From: Allobosea sp. ASV33
Lineage (GTDB): Bacteria > Pseudomonadota > Alphaproteobacteria > Rhizobiales > Beijerinckiaceae
Direction of reading: 5' to 3'
Length of the DNA stretch: 64,000 bases
Assembly: GCF_016428755.1 (NCBI RefSeq)
Contig: NZ_JAELTI010000009.1
Coordinates: 1 to 64,000, forward strand
Under the pieces are notes generated by a model that worked only from the letters and a program-made list of their open reading frames with translations, was not told the origin of the DNA and ran no database searches. The position numbers were made by a program, and so were the translations under genes. Of this stretch, positions 23,483 to 31,995 are shown piece by piece. The stretch's first letter is position 1. The number at the start of each line of letters is the position of its first letter.

Positions 23483-24613
23483 TCAGTTCGCGACCTTCTT
23501 CTCGTAGCCCTCGAGGATGTCGTTGAAATAGGGCGCGATCGGGAAGGGCTTGCCGTTGGCGGCGAGCTCGGCCGGGGTGACGTCGGTGAAGAGCTTGTCC
23601 CAGGCGGCCTTGTCGAGCTTGCCTTCGAGGTTCTTGGCGTCGATGCCCGGATACCAGTTGAACTTCTTGACGATGCCGTCGGCCTGCACCTGCGGCGAGG
23701 TCGCGAGCGCGATGAACTGCTCCGCCAGCTTCTTTTGCGCCGACTTCTCCGGCACGGCGTAATACATCGGCTGGCCGGGCATGCCGGGCGAGACGAGCTT
23801 CAGCTTCATGTTCGGCGGCAGCTTGCCGTCGGCCTGCCAGGAATAGAACATGTCGACCCAGACCGGGCCGATCGCGATCTCGCCGCGGTTCAGCATGTCG
23901 AGCGTGCCGGCATTGCCGGGGGTGATCACGGCGTTCTTGTTGAACTCCTTGAGATCGGCGAAGGCCTTGTCCCAGCTCGTCTTGGTGGCCGCGTCATAGG
24001 GGCCCGTCATCAGCTTGTCAGCGTCGCCGCCGAAGGCATAGACCCAGCCGGCGACGAAGGAGACACCGGACATGCCGCCCTTGATGCCGTTATAGCCGAA
24101 CTGCTTGGGGTTCTTCTTGGCCCAGTCGGCGAGCTCGGCGAAGGTCGCCGGCGGCGTCTTGACCATGTCGGCATTGTAGGCGAGCGCAGTTTGCGACTGG
24201 AACATCGGGATGACGAAGCCGCCGACATCGGTGCCGAGCGAGTTCTTGGCGGAGTCGCCCGTGGCGAGCTTCGCCGTCTCGACATTGGCCGTGTACTTGT
24301 TGAGCAGGCCTTCCTTGACCATCTGGCCGGCGGCCTTCTGGTGGATGACGACCACGTCGAAATCGGTGGTCGCGGCGCCCTTCTGGGCGTCGAGCTTCTC
24401 GTAGATCTTCTGCGAGCCGGAATCGCCCGGGCCGGTGCCGACCGAGACGACCTTTACGCCGGGATGGGCCTTCTCGAACATCGGGCCGAGATAGTCCTTG
24501 ACGTAGTCGACCATGTTCTGGTCGCCGGCGGAGGCGACATTGAGGGTCTGCGCGGATAGCGGCGAAGCCACGATCAGCGCAGCAAGCGAGCAGGCAAGCG
24601 TGATAATGCGCAT
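23483..24613 (-). CDS. ABC transporter extracellular substrate-binding protein, family 1
   Basis: Periplasmic binding protein of 376 residues. The signal peptide is 'MRIITLACSLAALIVASPLSAQ', and GGGAG lies nine bases before ATG 24613. The type II binding fold is seen in 'DYLGPMFEKAHPGVKVVSVGTGPGDSGSQ' near 40-65, 'TTDFDVVVIHQKAAGQMVKEGLL' near 85 and 'SPGMPGQPMYYAVPEKSAQKKLAEQFIALAT' near 285. It resembles binding proteins of spermidine, iron and thiamine-type systems, but ligand-specific residues cannot be judged by eye. It is 15 bases downstream of the ATPase gene and 178 bases upstream of the permeases. Confidence 0.92.
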   Translation of the reverse strand: MRIITLACSLAALIVASPLSAQTLNVASAGDQNMVDYVKDYLGPMFEKAHPGVKVVSVGTGPGDSGSQKIYEKLDAQKGAATTDFDVVVIHQKAAGQMVKEGLLNKYTANVETAKLATGDSAKNSLGTDVGGFVIPMFQSQTALAYNADMVKTPPATFAELADWAKKNPKQFGYNGIKGGMSGVSFVAGWVYAFGGDADKLMTGPYDAATKTSWDKAFADLKEFNKNAVITPGNAGTLDMLNRGEIAIGPVWVDMFYSWQADGKLPPNMKLKLVSPGMPGQPMYYAVPEKSAQKKLAEQFIALATSPQVQADGIVKKFNWYPGIDAKNLEGKLDKAAWDKLFTDVTPAELAANGKPFPIAPYFNDILEGYEKKVAN

Positions 24614-24628
24614 GTGTCTGACTCCCTG

Positions 24629-25744
24629 TCAGGCGGCAATCCCGGCCTCGGTCGCCGGGAAGATGTGAAGGCGCTGCAGCGGAATGCGCAGCCCGACCTT
24701 CGTTCCGAGTTCGTGACGGGCGACATCGTCGACCGTGATCTGGCGGCCGGCGGCTTCGACCTTGTAGCGGTAGATGCCACCGGGATAGGCGCGCGCGGCG
24801 ATCGTGCCGGGAACGACGAGATCGACGCCAGCCGCCACCGCGTCATGCGCATCGAGGCTCGCGACATCGTCGCGGAAATAGGCGAGCGCCTCACCGTTCG
24901 GCAACGCGGCCGCGGCTTCGCCGGCAAGCGTCGCGTGGGCATCGCCAGTTGCGATGGAAACCTGGCCCTCGCCGCGCTGGATGCTGAGCGGCAAGACGTT
25001 CTCCGCGCCCATGAAATTCGCGACGAAGGCGCTGGCCGGGCGGTCATAGACCTCCTCGGGCGTGCCGACCTGGGCGATATGGCCGGCCTGCATGATGACC
25101 AGCCGGTCGGCCATGGTCATGGCCTCCTCGCGGTCATGCGTGACATGGACGGCGGTGAGGCCGAGCCGTTGCTGGATGGCGCGGATCTCATGGCGCATCA
25201 CCATGCGGATCTTGGCGTCGAGATTGGAAAGCGGCTCGTCGAGCAGGAGGATGCCGGGATCGATGGCGAGCGCCCGGCCAAGCGCGACGCGCTGGCGCTG
25301 CCCGCCGGAGAGCGCCGTGACCTTGCGATCCTCATAACCGGAGAGGCCGAGGAAGCTCAGCATCTCGCCGACCTTGGCCGCGATCTCGGCCCTGGACTTG
25401 CCACGCAACTTGAGGCCGTAGCCGATATTCTGGAGCACGGTCATATGCGGCCAGAGCGCATAGGACTGGAAGACCATGGCCATGCCACGCTTTTCCGGCG
25501 GCAAGCCCGCGACATCGCGACCGCCGACGACGATCGAACCATCCTCAACCGGGACGAAGCCAGAGAGCGAACGCAGCAGGGTGGTCTTGCCGCAGCCGGA
25601 CGAGCCGAGAAGCGCCGTGAAGCTGCCGGGCGTGAAGTCCAGATCGATGCCATGAAGCACGCGCGTGCCGCCATAGGCGACCTTGAGACCGCGCACGCCG
25701 ATGGCTGCGCCGCTACCCGCTCTGGCTTGCGTTTCCGGCTGCAA
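24629..25744 (-). CDS. ABC transporter ATP-binding protein (PotA/FbpC type)
   Basis: Cytoplasmic ATPase of 371 residues energising the importer whose other subunits follow. Walker A is 'LLGSSGCGKTTLLRSLSG', the Q-loop is 'MVFQSYALWPHMTV', the signature is 'ALSGGQRQRVALGRALA', Walker B is 'ILLLDEPLSNLD' and the switch His is in 'TAVHVTHDREEAM'. A C-terminal TOBE-type regulatory domain (about 280-365) ends in 'GLRIPLQRLHIFP'. The start is placed at TTG 25744 because GGGGGAG lies eight bases upstream; another TTG at 25783 is possible but lacks a ribosome site. The gene is first in the operon and divergent from the 2H phosphoesterase gene. Confidence 0.93.
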   Translation of the reverse strand: MQPETQARAGSGAAIGVRGLKVAYGGTRVLHGIDLDFTPGSFTALLGSSGCGKTTLLRSLSGFVPVEDGSIVVGGRDVAGLPPEKRGMAMVFQSYALWPHMTVLQNIGYGLKLRGKSRAEIAAKVGEMLSFLGLSGYEDRKVTALSGGQRQRVALGRALAIDPGILLLDEPLSNLDAKIRMVMRHEIRAIQQRLGLTAVHVTHDREEAMTMADRLVIMQAGHIAQVGTPEEVYDRPASAFVANFMGAENVLPLSIQRGEGQVSIATGDAHATLAGEAAAALPNGEALAYFRDDVASLDAHDAVAAGVDLVVPGTIAARAYPGGIYRYKVEAAGRQITVDDVARHELGTKVGLRIPLQRLHIFPATEAGIAA

Positions 25745-25867
25745 GGCGCCTACTCCCCCGGTTCTGCTCTTATCGCCTGACAATGGAATATTTCTTCCAT
25801 CGTTGGCTCAGTTGAAATAAACGTTACGCACGGGGCGCAGTCTATGCAAGAGCTTTGTGAAGGGCGG

Positions 25868-26383
25868 ATGACAGTGCGGATTCATTCTCTCTGGCTGATG
25901 CCGGCGCCTGCGGACGAGGCGATGCTGGCATGGATCGTCGGCGACCTGTCGAGCCGTTTCGGCACGCCACTTTTCGCCCCGCATCTGACATTGCAGGGCG
26001 ACACCGAGACGACGCCTGCCGAGCTGGAAAGTGCCATCGCCGCGGCGGCCGGAGCGGTCGAGGCCTTCGCAGAGCCCGTCTCCATCGTCGAAGGAAGCGA
26101 TGCCTATTTCCGCTCGTTCTACGCCCGTTTCGCCGTCTCGCCGGCCTTGGCGAAGCTGAAGCAGGCGCTCGATCCCGAGGGTCTCGCGAGCTTCATGCCG
26201 CATGTCTCGCTGCTCTACGGACCGGTCGAGGCTCCGGCGAAGGCTGCGGCCATCGCCGAGATCAATGCTCGCCTCGCCGGCCGCGCCATCCGCTTCGATC
26301 GGATCGGCATCGTGACCTCCGGCCAGGACGTGCCGATCGCCGATTGGCGGGTCGTCGCGAGCGTCGCGCTGGGTTCGGCCTGA
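25868..26383 (+). CDS. 2H phosphoesterase family protein (cyclic phosphodiesterase-like)
   Basis: A 171-residue protein with the two HxT/S motifs that define 2H phosphoesterases: 'FAPHLTLQGD' near residue 37 and 'FMPHVSLLYGP' near 112, separated by the normal distance. The sequence matches the plant-type cyclic phosphodiesterase family, which opens 2',3'- or 1'',2''-cyclic phosphates; RNA-end or nucleotide-derived cyclic phosphates are the likely substrates. ATG 25868 has GAAGG upstream; ATG 25844 is in frame but the motif spacing does not need it. It diverges from the ABC ATPase gene. The 123-base gap contains ATGGAA/TTCCAT half sites at 25783-25800, which may be a regulatory site. Confidence 0.85.
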   Translation: MTVRIHSLWLMPAPADEAMLAWIVGDLSSRFGTPLFAPHLTLQGDTETTPAELESAIAAAAGAVEAFAEPVSIVEGSDAYFRSFYARFAVSPALAKLKQALDPEGLASFMPHVSLLYGPVEAPAKAAAIAEINARLAGRAIRFDRIGIVTSGQDVPIADWRVVASVALGSA

Positions 26384-26392
26384 GCCTTCCCG

Positions 26393-28192
26393 CTATTCTC
26401 CGGTCAGCTCGCGATTTCGGCGGCTGACTTCGTCGCTGTAGCGCTTGATCGCATGCGCCTCGCTGAGGATGCCGACGAGGCGGCGTCCCTCGCGATCGGC
26501 GACCACGGGCAGCGCCTCGCTCTCCGCCGCCTCGAACAGCTTCAGCGTATCGCGCACCGACATGTCGGTGAGCAGCATCCGATCGGGATTGCGCAGGAGA
26601 TGGCGCACGGTGCGCGGCGCGGGCTCGGCCGCCGCCTCCTCGTCCAGCGCCGGATCGGGCTCGTAGAGCGCGCCCGGCGGCACCATGCCGGCATAGGCGT
26701 CGCCCGGACCGACCGCGACCAAGTAATTGGTCGAGCCCGGCGGGTATTTCAGCCGGGCTTCGGCGATGGTCGCGTCGACTGCGATCTTTGGCACCTCGAT
26801 GCGCATCATGCTGCCGGCCGTGAGATCACGCATCCAGCCGACATCATGGGCGCCGCGGATGCTCTCGCCGCGCAGATGGAAGCGCCAGGTCGCGAAGGAG
26901 AAGCCGAAGAGACGGCGCGTGACGAGCGAGGCGGCGCCGGCCGCGCCGACCACCGCGAGCGTCAATTTGAGGTCCCCGGTCATCTCGAGCGCGAGCAGCG
27001 TCATCGTCATCGGGCCGCCGACGATCGAGACCGCGAGTGAGCTCATGCCCACCAGCGCGAACAGCGTCTCGTGTCCGGCGAGATTGGGGAAGGCGAGGCC
27101 GAGCAGGCCGATGAAGAGGCGCCCGGTCAGCACGCCGAGCAGCAGCGAGGCGAAGAACAGGCCGCCGCGGAAGCCCGAGCCGATCGAGACCGAGGAGGCC
27201 AATGCCTTGGCGACGAGCACCAGCGCGAAGAGCAGCAGGCTGGCATCCATGCTGACATAGAGGTTGATCGCGCCATGGCCGGCCGAGAAGACGGAAGGGT
27301 TCCAGATCGCCAGCGCACCGACGACGAGCCCGCCGAAGGCGGGCCGGAGCCAGGTCGGGATCCGCGAGCGCCGGAAGCCGGCCTCGACGAAAGCGGCGGC
27401 ACGCATCACGACGATGCCGACGAGCCCGCAGGCGGCTCCGAGCAGGACGACCAACGGCAGGTTCGCCATCGTGATCGTCCCGATCGGCGGCACCTCGACC
27501 GCGAGCAGGGCGGGCGCGAGCAGGCTATGGGTGACGGTCGCCATGAAGGTCGCGGCCATCACCGGCACGAAGGCGGCGATCGAATAGCTGCCGAGGATCA
27601 GTTCGAAAGCGTAGAAGGCGCCGGTCAACGGCGCATCGAAGGCCGCGCCGATGGCGCCGCCGGCCGCGCAGCCGACCATGAGCCGCATATCCGCCCGGCG
27701 CAGGCGCAAGCGGCGGCCGATATGCGAGGCGAGCCCGCTCGCGGCCTGCGTATAGCCGGCTTCCAACCCGACCGAGGCGCCGGCACCACTGGAGCCCATG
27801 GTCTGGAGCGCGACGAAGACGCTGTCGCGCAAGGACATGCGCCCGCCATGCAAGGCATTGGCCTCGATCGGGTCGATCGGCTGCTTGCGGCGGCGGAAGA
27901 ACAGCCAGGAGGCGCAGCCGATGGCGAGGCCGCCGAGCACCGGCCCGGCAATGGCCCGCCAGGGCGGGATCGTGGTGGTGATCGAGAGCCGCGCGCCATG
28001 CTCCAGCCCGAAGATCACCTCATGCAGGAGCTGCGTCGTGAAGGACATCGCTAGCACGGTCAGCCCCGCGAGCACGCCGACCACGGAAGCCAGCACCACG
28101 ATGCCGATTTCGCTGGACCGGACGAGCGCGCGCCAGCCCTGCGATCCATCGCTGGTCCCGGCCGGGGTTTCGGTGGCTTTCACGGTGATCAC
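26393..28192 (-). CDS. CLC family chloride channel/antiporter with C-terminal CBS domains
   Basis: Membrane protein of 599 residues. The N-terminal two thirds carry the CLC fold, with 'GASVGLEAGYTQAASGLASHIGRRL' around residue 140; its Glu144 aligns with the gating Glu of GREGP. 'GAIGAAFDAPLTGAFYAFELILG' and 'SIGSGFRGGLFFASLLLG' are two further core helices; the usual GIFAP is GLFFA here and a GSGIP motif is not evident. The last 150 residues hold paired CBS domains ('MRDLTAGSMM', 'LLTDMSVRDTLKLFEAAESEALPVV', 'LVGILSEAHAIKRYS'), which bind adenosine nucleotides and gate the channel. The start is GTG 28192 with a weak ribosome site; GTG three codons later is equally possible. Chloride specificity is not certain with these motif changes. 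Confidence 0.9.
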   Translation of the reverse strand: MITVKATETPAGTSDGSQGWRALVRSSEIGIVVLASVVGVLAGLTVLAMSFTTQLLHEVIFGLEHGARLSITTTIPPWRAIAGPVLGGLAIGCASWLFFRRRKQPIDPIEANALHGGRMSLRDSVFVALQTMGSSGAGASVGLEAGYTQAASGLASHIGRRLRLRRADMRLMVGCAAGGAIGAAFDAPLTGAFYAFELILGSYSIAAFVPVMAATFMATVTHSLLAPALLAVEVPPIGTITMANLPLVVLLGAACGLVGIVVMRAAAFVEAGFRRSRIPTWLRPAFGGLVVGALAIWNPSVFSAGHGAINLYVSMDASLLLFALVLVAKALASSVSIGSGFRGGLFFASLLLGVLTGRLFIGLLGLAFPNLAGHETLFALVGMSSLAVSIVGGPMTMTLLALEMTGDLKLTLAVVGAAGAASLVTRRLFGFSFATWRFHLRGESIRGAHDVGWMRDLTAGSMMRIEVPKIAVDATIAEARLKYPPGSTNYLVAVGPGDAYAGMVPPGALYEPDPALDEEAAAEPAPRTVRHLLRNPDRMLLTDMSVRDTLKLFEAAESEALPVVADREGRRLVGILSEAHAIKRYSDEVSRRNRELTGE

Positions 28193-28297
28193 GGCAAGGC
28201 CCGTCAGGCTCGTTCGTCACGTCCGCACGCGGTCGCATATCGAAGCGGCCGGAACAAGACGCCTCGGCAATAGCAGCCCTGTTTTCGCCGCAAGGCG

Positions 28298-28777
28298 CTA
28301 GGAAATCGGCACGGCAAGGCCCGTCTTGACCCGGTCCATCGCGACGAAGGAACGGAACTTGCGGATATTGGGATTGGCGAAGAACAGGCGCCGCGTCAGC
28401 GCCTCATAGGCCGCCATGCTCGGCACCAGCACGACCAGCATGAAATCGACCTCGCCGGTGACGTAATAGCATTGCTGCACCTCGGGCGCGGCGAGGAAGG
28501 CGCTCTTGGCCACGTCGATATCGGGCGCGGTCTCGCTGACCAGCTCGATCTCGACGAAAACAGTGATCGGATGGCCGAGCGCGGCGGGATCGACCACCGC
28601 GACATTGGCGCGGATGACGCCGTTCGCTTCCATCCGGCGGATGCGGCGCTGCACGGCCGGCGCCGACAGGTTGACGCGCTCGCCGATCACCCGCTGCGGC
28701 GTGGTGTTGTCCCGCTGGAGGATCGCGAGGATCGCGCGATCGAAAGCGTCTAGATCGTGAGCGGTCGGCTCGGCCAT
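28298..28777 (-). CDS. Lrp/AsnC family transcriptional regulator
   Basis: Regulator of 159 residues. The helix-turn-helix (about 10-60) shows 'LDAFDRAILAILQRDNTTPQRVIGERVNLSAPAVQRRIRRME', here quoted in part, with 'SAPAVQRRIRRME' as the recognition helix. The RAM domain (about 70-145) shows 'VFVEIELVSETA', 'VQQCYYVTGEVDFMLVVLVPSM' and 'NIRKFRSFVAMDRVKTGLAVPI'. Lrp proteins respond to amino acids. This one diverges from diaminopropionate ammonia-lyase across 104 bases, the classic position of a local activator or repressor of an amino-acid catabolic gene. Its ligand is probably an amino acid degraded by that operon. Confidence 0.94.
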   Translation of the reverse strand: MAEPTAHDLDAFDRAILAILQRDNTTPQRVIGERVNLSAPAVQRRIRRMEANGVIRANVAVVDPAALGHPITVFVEIELVSETAPDIDVAKSAFLAAPEVQQCYYVTGEVDFMLVVLVPSMAAYEALTRRLFFANPNIRKFRSFVAMDRVKTGLAVPIS

Positions 28778-28881
28778 GCCTCATCCTGAGAAAGAAACTT
28801 GCAAGGGCACGCGCCAAATCCAGCGCCTTTTTCACCTCGGATGCAATATCCATTCAGGCAACCCTGCCAGACGAGGCCGCC

Positions 28882-30066
28882 ATGTTCCTGCTCAACCATC
28901 ATCCGGACTACCGCACCGCCCTGCACCCGGAGGATGTCGCGACGCTGGGACCCGCCGGCGCGGACGCGATCACCGCGCATCTGGCGCAGCGGCCGAACCA
29001 TGTGACGACACCGCTGCACAACCTGCCGGCGCTGGCTGCCGCGCTCGGCATCGGCGCACTCTTCATCAAGGACGAAGGCCAGCGCCTTGGTCTCGGCAGC
29101 TTCAAGGCACTCGGCGGCGCCTACGCGGTGATCCGGCTGGCGCTGGAAGCCGCTTCCGACAAGCTCAGCCGGCCACTCGGCGATGCCGACATGAACGATC
29201 CCGCCGTGCGCGAGGCAGCGGCCGGCATGACCTTCGCCTGCGCGACCGACGGCAACCATGGCCGCTCGGTCGCGCAGGGCGCGCAACTGCTGGGTGCGAA
29301 GGCCGTGATCTTCGTCCATGGCGGCGTCAGCGACGAGCGCGTCGCCGCCATCGCCCGCTTCGGCGCCGAGATGGTGCGCGTCGATGGCACCTATGACGAT
29401 TCCGTGGTCGAGGCCGCCCGCGTCGCGACGCAGCGCGGCTGGACTATCGTCTCCGACACCTCCTGGGACGGTTACGAGCGCATCCCGGGCCTGGTCATGC
29501 AGGGTTACACCGCCATCGCCCGCGAGGGGCTGGGGCAGATGCCGCAGCGGCCGACCCATGTCTTCGTGCAGGCTGGCGTCGGCGGCATCGCCGCCGCGCT
29601 TGCCGCGCAAATGGAAACGAGTCTTGGCGACGAGCGGCCGTTCTTCACGGTGGTCGAGCCGTCGCGCGCGGCTTGCATCTTCGAGGCGGCCAAGAGCGGC
29701 AAGCCCGGCAAGATCCCGCATGGCGCTCCGACCGTGATGGCGATGCTCGAATGCTACGATCCCTCGCCGCTGGCGTTGCGCGTGCTCTATCGCGCCGCCG
29801 ATGCCTTCATGACCGCCGAGGATTCCGATGCCGTCGAGGCGATGAACCGGCTCGCCCGGCCGGCTGCTGGCGACCCGGCCATCGTCGCAGGCGAGAGCGG
29901 ATCGGCCGGGCTCGCCGGCCTGCTTGCGGCCCTGCGCGATCCGCAGGCCCGTGCCGCGCTGAAGCTCGACAGCAGCTCCCGCGTCTTCCTCGTCAATACG
30001 GAGGGCGCGACCGACCCGGCGCGCTATGCCGAGCTCGTCGGGCTGAAGCCGGAGGAGGTCGCGTGA
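28882..30066 (+). CDS. dpaL: Diaminopropionate ammonia-lyase (PLP-dependent)
   Basis: Fold-type II PLP enzyme of 394 residues. It matches diaminopropionate ammonia-lyases, which convert 2,3-diaminopropionate (and often D/L-serine) to pyruvate and ammonia. The PLP lysine is Lys75 in 'KDEGQRLGLGSFKALGGAYA'; 'CATDGNHGRSVAQGAQLLG' near 120 is the substrate/phosphate loop region; and 'AGVGGIAAALAAQ' near 235 is the glycine-rich PLP phosphate loop. The C-terminal 'VFLVNTEGATDP' is specific to this family. ATG 28882 follows GAGG by five bases. Its stop overlaps the GTG start of the GST gene. The Lrp gene on the opposite strand is its probable regulator. Confidence 0.92.
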   Translation: MFLLNHHPDYRTALHPEDVATLGPAGADAITAHLAQRPNHVTTPLHNLPALAAALGIGALFIKDEGQRLGLGSFKALGGAYAVIRLALEAASDKLSRPLGDADMNDPAVREAAAGMTFACATDGNHGRSVAQGAQLLGAKAVIFVHGGVSDERVAAIARFGAEMVRVDGTYDDSVVEAARVATQRGWTIVSDTSWDGYERIPGLVMQGYTAIAREGLGQMPQRPTHVFVQAGVGGIAAALAAQMETSLGDERPFFTVVEPSRAACIFEAAKSGKPGKIPHGAPTVMAMLECYDPSPLALRVLYRAADAFMTAEDSDAVEAMNRLARPAAGDPAIVAGESGSAGLAGLLAALRDPQARAALKLDSSSRVFLVNTEGATDPARYAELVGLKPEEVA

Positions 30067-30740
30067 CCATGCAAGCGACCGACCGACTGACCCTCCATTC
30101 GCAAGGCCATTCGCCCTATGCGCGCAAGACCATCGTCTTCGCGCATGAGGCGGGCATCGCCGACCGGCTCGCGATCATCGACCAGGAGACGAGCCCGACC
30201 AATCGCAATCCTGAGGTCTTCGCCGTCAATCCGCTCGGCAAGGTGCCGGTCCTGATCACGCCGGAAGCCGGGGCGATCTTCGACTCCCTGGTGATCTGCG
30301 ATTATCTCGACGGGCTGCATGGCGGGCGCCGTCTGATCCCGGCTGAGGGCAAGGCGCGCTGGCAGGCTTTGCGCCTGCATGCCATCGCGCAAGGGCTTTG
30401 CGATGCCGGCATCGCGCTGCGCTGGGAGACGCTGCGCCGGCCGGAGCATCTGCGCTATCTCCCGCTGCAGGAGGGGCAGACGGCCAAGCTCGTCGAGAGC
30501 TTCGACGTGCTGGAGCGCAGCCAAAGCTTCGACGAGCCCGTCCATATCGGCCATATCGGGCTGGCGACGGCGCTCGCATGGCTGGAATTCCGCGACCTGC
30601 CGGATTTCCGCAGCGGCCGGCCGCGACTGACACGCTGGTATGAGGCCTTCTCGGAGCGCCCCTCGATGCGAGCAACGGCCTATCACGGCGAAACGCAGGA
30701 CCGGCCGACGGCTCAAGGCCATTGCGGGATGACCGGCTGA
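30063..30740 (+). CDS. Glutathione S-transferase family protein
   Basis: A 225-residue GST-fold protein. The N-terminal thioredoxin-like domain (about 5-85) shows 'LTLHSQGHSPYARKTIVFAHEAG' with Ser in the catalytic position and 'NPLGKVPVLITPEAGAIFDSLVICDYLD', the cis-Pro and glutathione-binding region. The helical domain follows with 'HIGHIGLATALAWLEFR' near 165. GTG 30063 is taken as the start because GGAGG lies seven bases upstream and GTGA overlaps the dpaL stop; ATG 30069 is an alternative with poorer spacing. It is coupled to dpaL and followed by an MFS exporter, an uncommon grouping. Its substrate is unknown. Confidence 0.9.
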   Translation: MTMQATDRLTLHSQGHSPYARKTIVFAHEAGIADRLAIIDQETSPTNRNPEVFAVNPLGKVPVLITPEAGAIFDSLVICDYLDGLHGGRRLIPAEGKARWQALRLHAIAQGLCDAGIALRWETLRRPEHLRYLPLQEGQTAKLVESFDVLERSQSFDEPVHIGHIGLATALAWLEFRDLPDFRSGRPRLTRWYEAFSERPSMRATAYHGETQDRPTAQGHCGMTG

Positions 30741-30795
30741 CGTCGTAGCAGGGCCTGGCAGCGCGGCCTTTCCCCGGCCGTGCCGGAGGCAGCGC

Positions 30796-31992
30796 ATGAA
30801 GCTTCGTCCCGATACGCTGGCGATGACCGCCGTCCTCGCGATGCTGACGGCGCTCGGGCCCCTCTCGACCGATTTCTATCTGCCGTCCTTGCCGGAGATC
30901 GCGCGGGTGATGCAGACGGATGTCGCCGGCGCGCAGGCGACGCTCTCGTCCTTCCTCTTTGGCTATGCCGCCGGGCAGATCTTCTGGGGGCCGCTTTCCG
31001 ACAGGCTGGGGCGCAAGCCGATCCTGTTCGCGGGGCTCGGGCTGTTCTCGCTGGCGACGCTGGCCTGCGCCTTCGCGCCCTCGATCGAGGCGCTCACCAT
31101 CGCGCGGGCCTTCCAGGCGCTCGGCGCCTCCGGCCCGATCGTGCTCGGCCGCGCGATGGTGCGCGACCTCTATGACGGGGTGCGGGCGGGGCGCGAGCTG
31201 GCTCGGATGGGCATGATCATGGGGCTGGTGCCGGCGATCGCACCGGTGATCGGCGGCGTGCTGCAGGTCGCCTTCGGCTGGCGCTCGACCTTCCTCGCCT
31301 CGCTCGCCTTCGGGTTGGCCCTCGCCGTCGTCATCCTCACGGTGATGCCGGAGACGTTAAAGGCACGCTCGGCGCAACCGCTCTCCCTCGCCAGCATCTT
31401 CCGCGGCTTCGGGACGCTGCTGCACAACCGTGCCTTCCGCGTCTATGTCGCGCTGACGGCGCTGGCTTATGCCGGGCTCTTCGCCTTCATCTCGGGCTCG
31501 TCCTTCGTGCTGATCGGCATCTACGGGCTGACGCCGATCGAATACGGCTTCTCCTTCGGCTTCGGCGTGCTCGGCTTCATCACCGGCACGATCATCGCCC
31601 AGCGCCTCGTCGGGCGACGCGGCATGGACGGCGTCATCGCGATCGGCGTCGCCTGCCTCGCGGGCGGCGGGGTGATCATGCTGATCTGCGTGCTCTCCGG
31701 CCTCGGCGGCGCAGCCGGTGTCGTCGTGCCGATGGCGCTCTATGCCTGCGGCGTTGGGCTGACCATGCCGCAGGCCCAGGCCTCGGCGATGATGCCTTTC
31801 CCCGACCGGGCCGGCGCGGCCTCATCCTTCAACGGGCTCTGCCAGATGCTGCTCTCGGCCTGCGTCGGGCTGCTCGTCGGGCATCTCCTGAAGAACGCCG
31901 CGCTGCCCTTGCCGCTGGTGATGGCGGCGCTGGGCGTGGCGTCCCTGGTGCTGTTCCGCGCGACGCGGGAAATCCGGGCGGCGAAGGCCTAG
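30796..31992 (+). CDS. MFS transporter, Bcr/CflA drug-resistance subfamily
   Basis: Twelve-segment major facilitator of 398 residues. The Bcr/CflA family opening is 'ALGPLSTDFYLPSLPEIARVM' near residue 19; motif A is 'WGPLSDRLGRKPILFAGLG' near 65-83; and motif C-like 'GMIMGLVPAIAPVIGGVLQVAFGWR' lies in helix 5. These proton-driven exporters remove drugs, amino acids (notably cysteine) or related metabolites. GGAGG precedes ATG 30796. It is 55 bases downstream of the GST gene, so dpaL - GST - MFS may form one transcript that degrades, conjugates and exports an amino-acid-like compound. Its stop is only three bases from the convergent PBP1a stop. Confidence 0.93.
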   Translation: MKLRPDTLAMTAVLAMLTALGPLSTDFYLPSLPEIARVMQTDVAGAQATLSSFLFGYAAGQIFWGPLSDRLGRKPILFAGLGLFSLATLACAFAPSIEALTIARAFQALGASGPIVLGRAMVRDLYDGVRAGRELARMGMIMGLVPAIAPVIGGVLQVAFGWRSTFLASLAFGLALAVVILTVMPETLKARSAQPLSLASIFRGFGTLLHNRAFRVYVALTALAYAGLFAFISGSSFVLIGIYGLTPIEYGFSFGFGVLGFITGTIIAQRLVGRRGMDGVIAIGVACLAGGGVIMLICVLSGLGGAAGVVVPMALYACGVGLTMPQAQASAMMPFPDRAGAASSFNGLCQMLLSACVGLLVGHLLKNAALPLPLVMAALGVASLVLFRATREIRAAKA

Positions 31993-31995
31993 GCT

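Noticed and set aside
28190-28324. Direct repeat CACGGCAAGGCCCGTC at 28190 and 28309
   Set aside because: The second copy is inside the Lrp coding end and the pair is 119 bases apart with no other shared sequence; a chance or old duplication without a functional reading.
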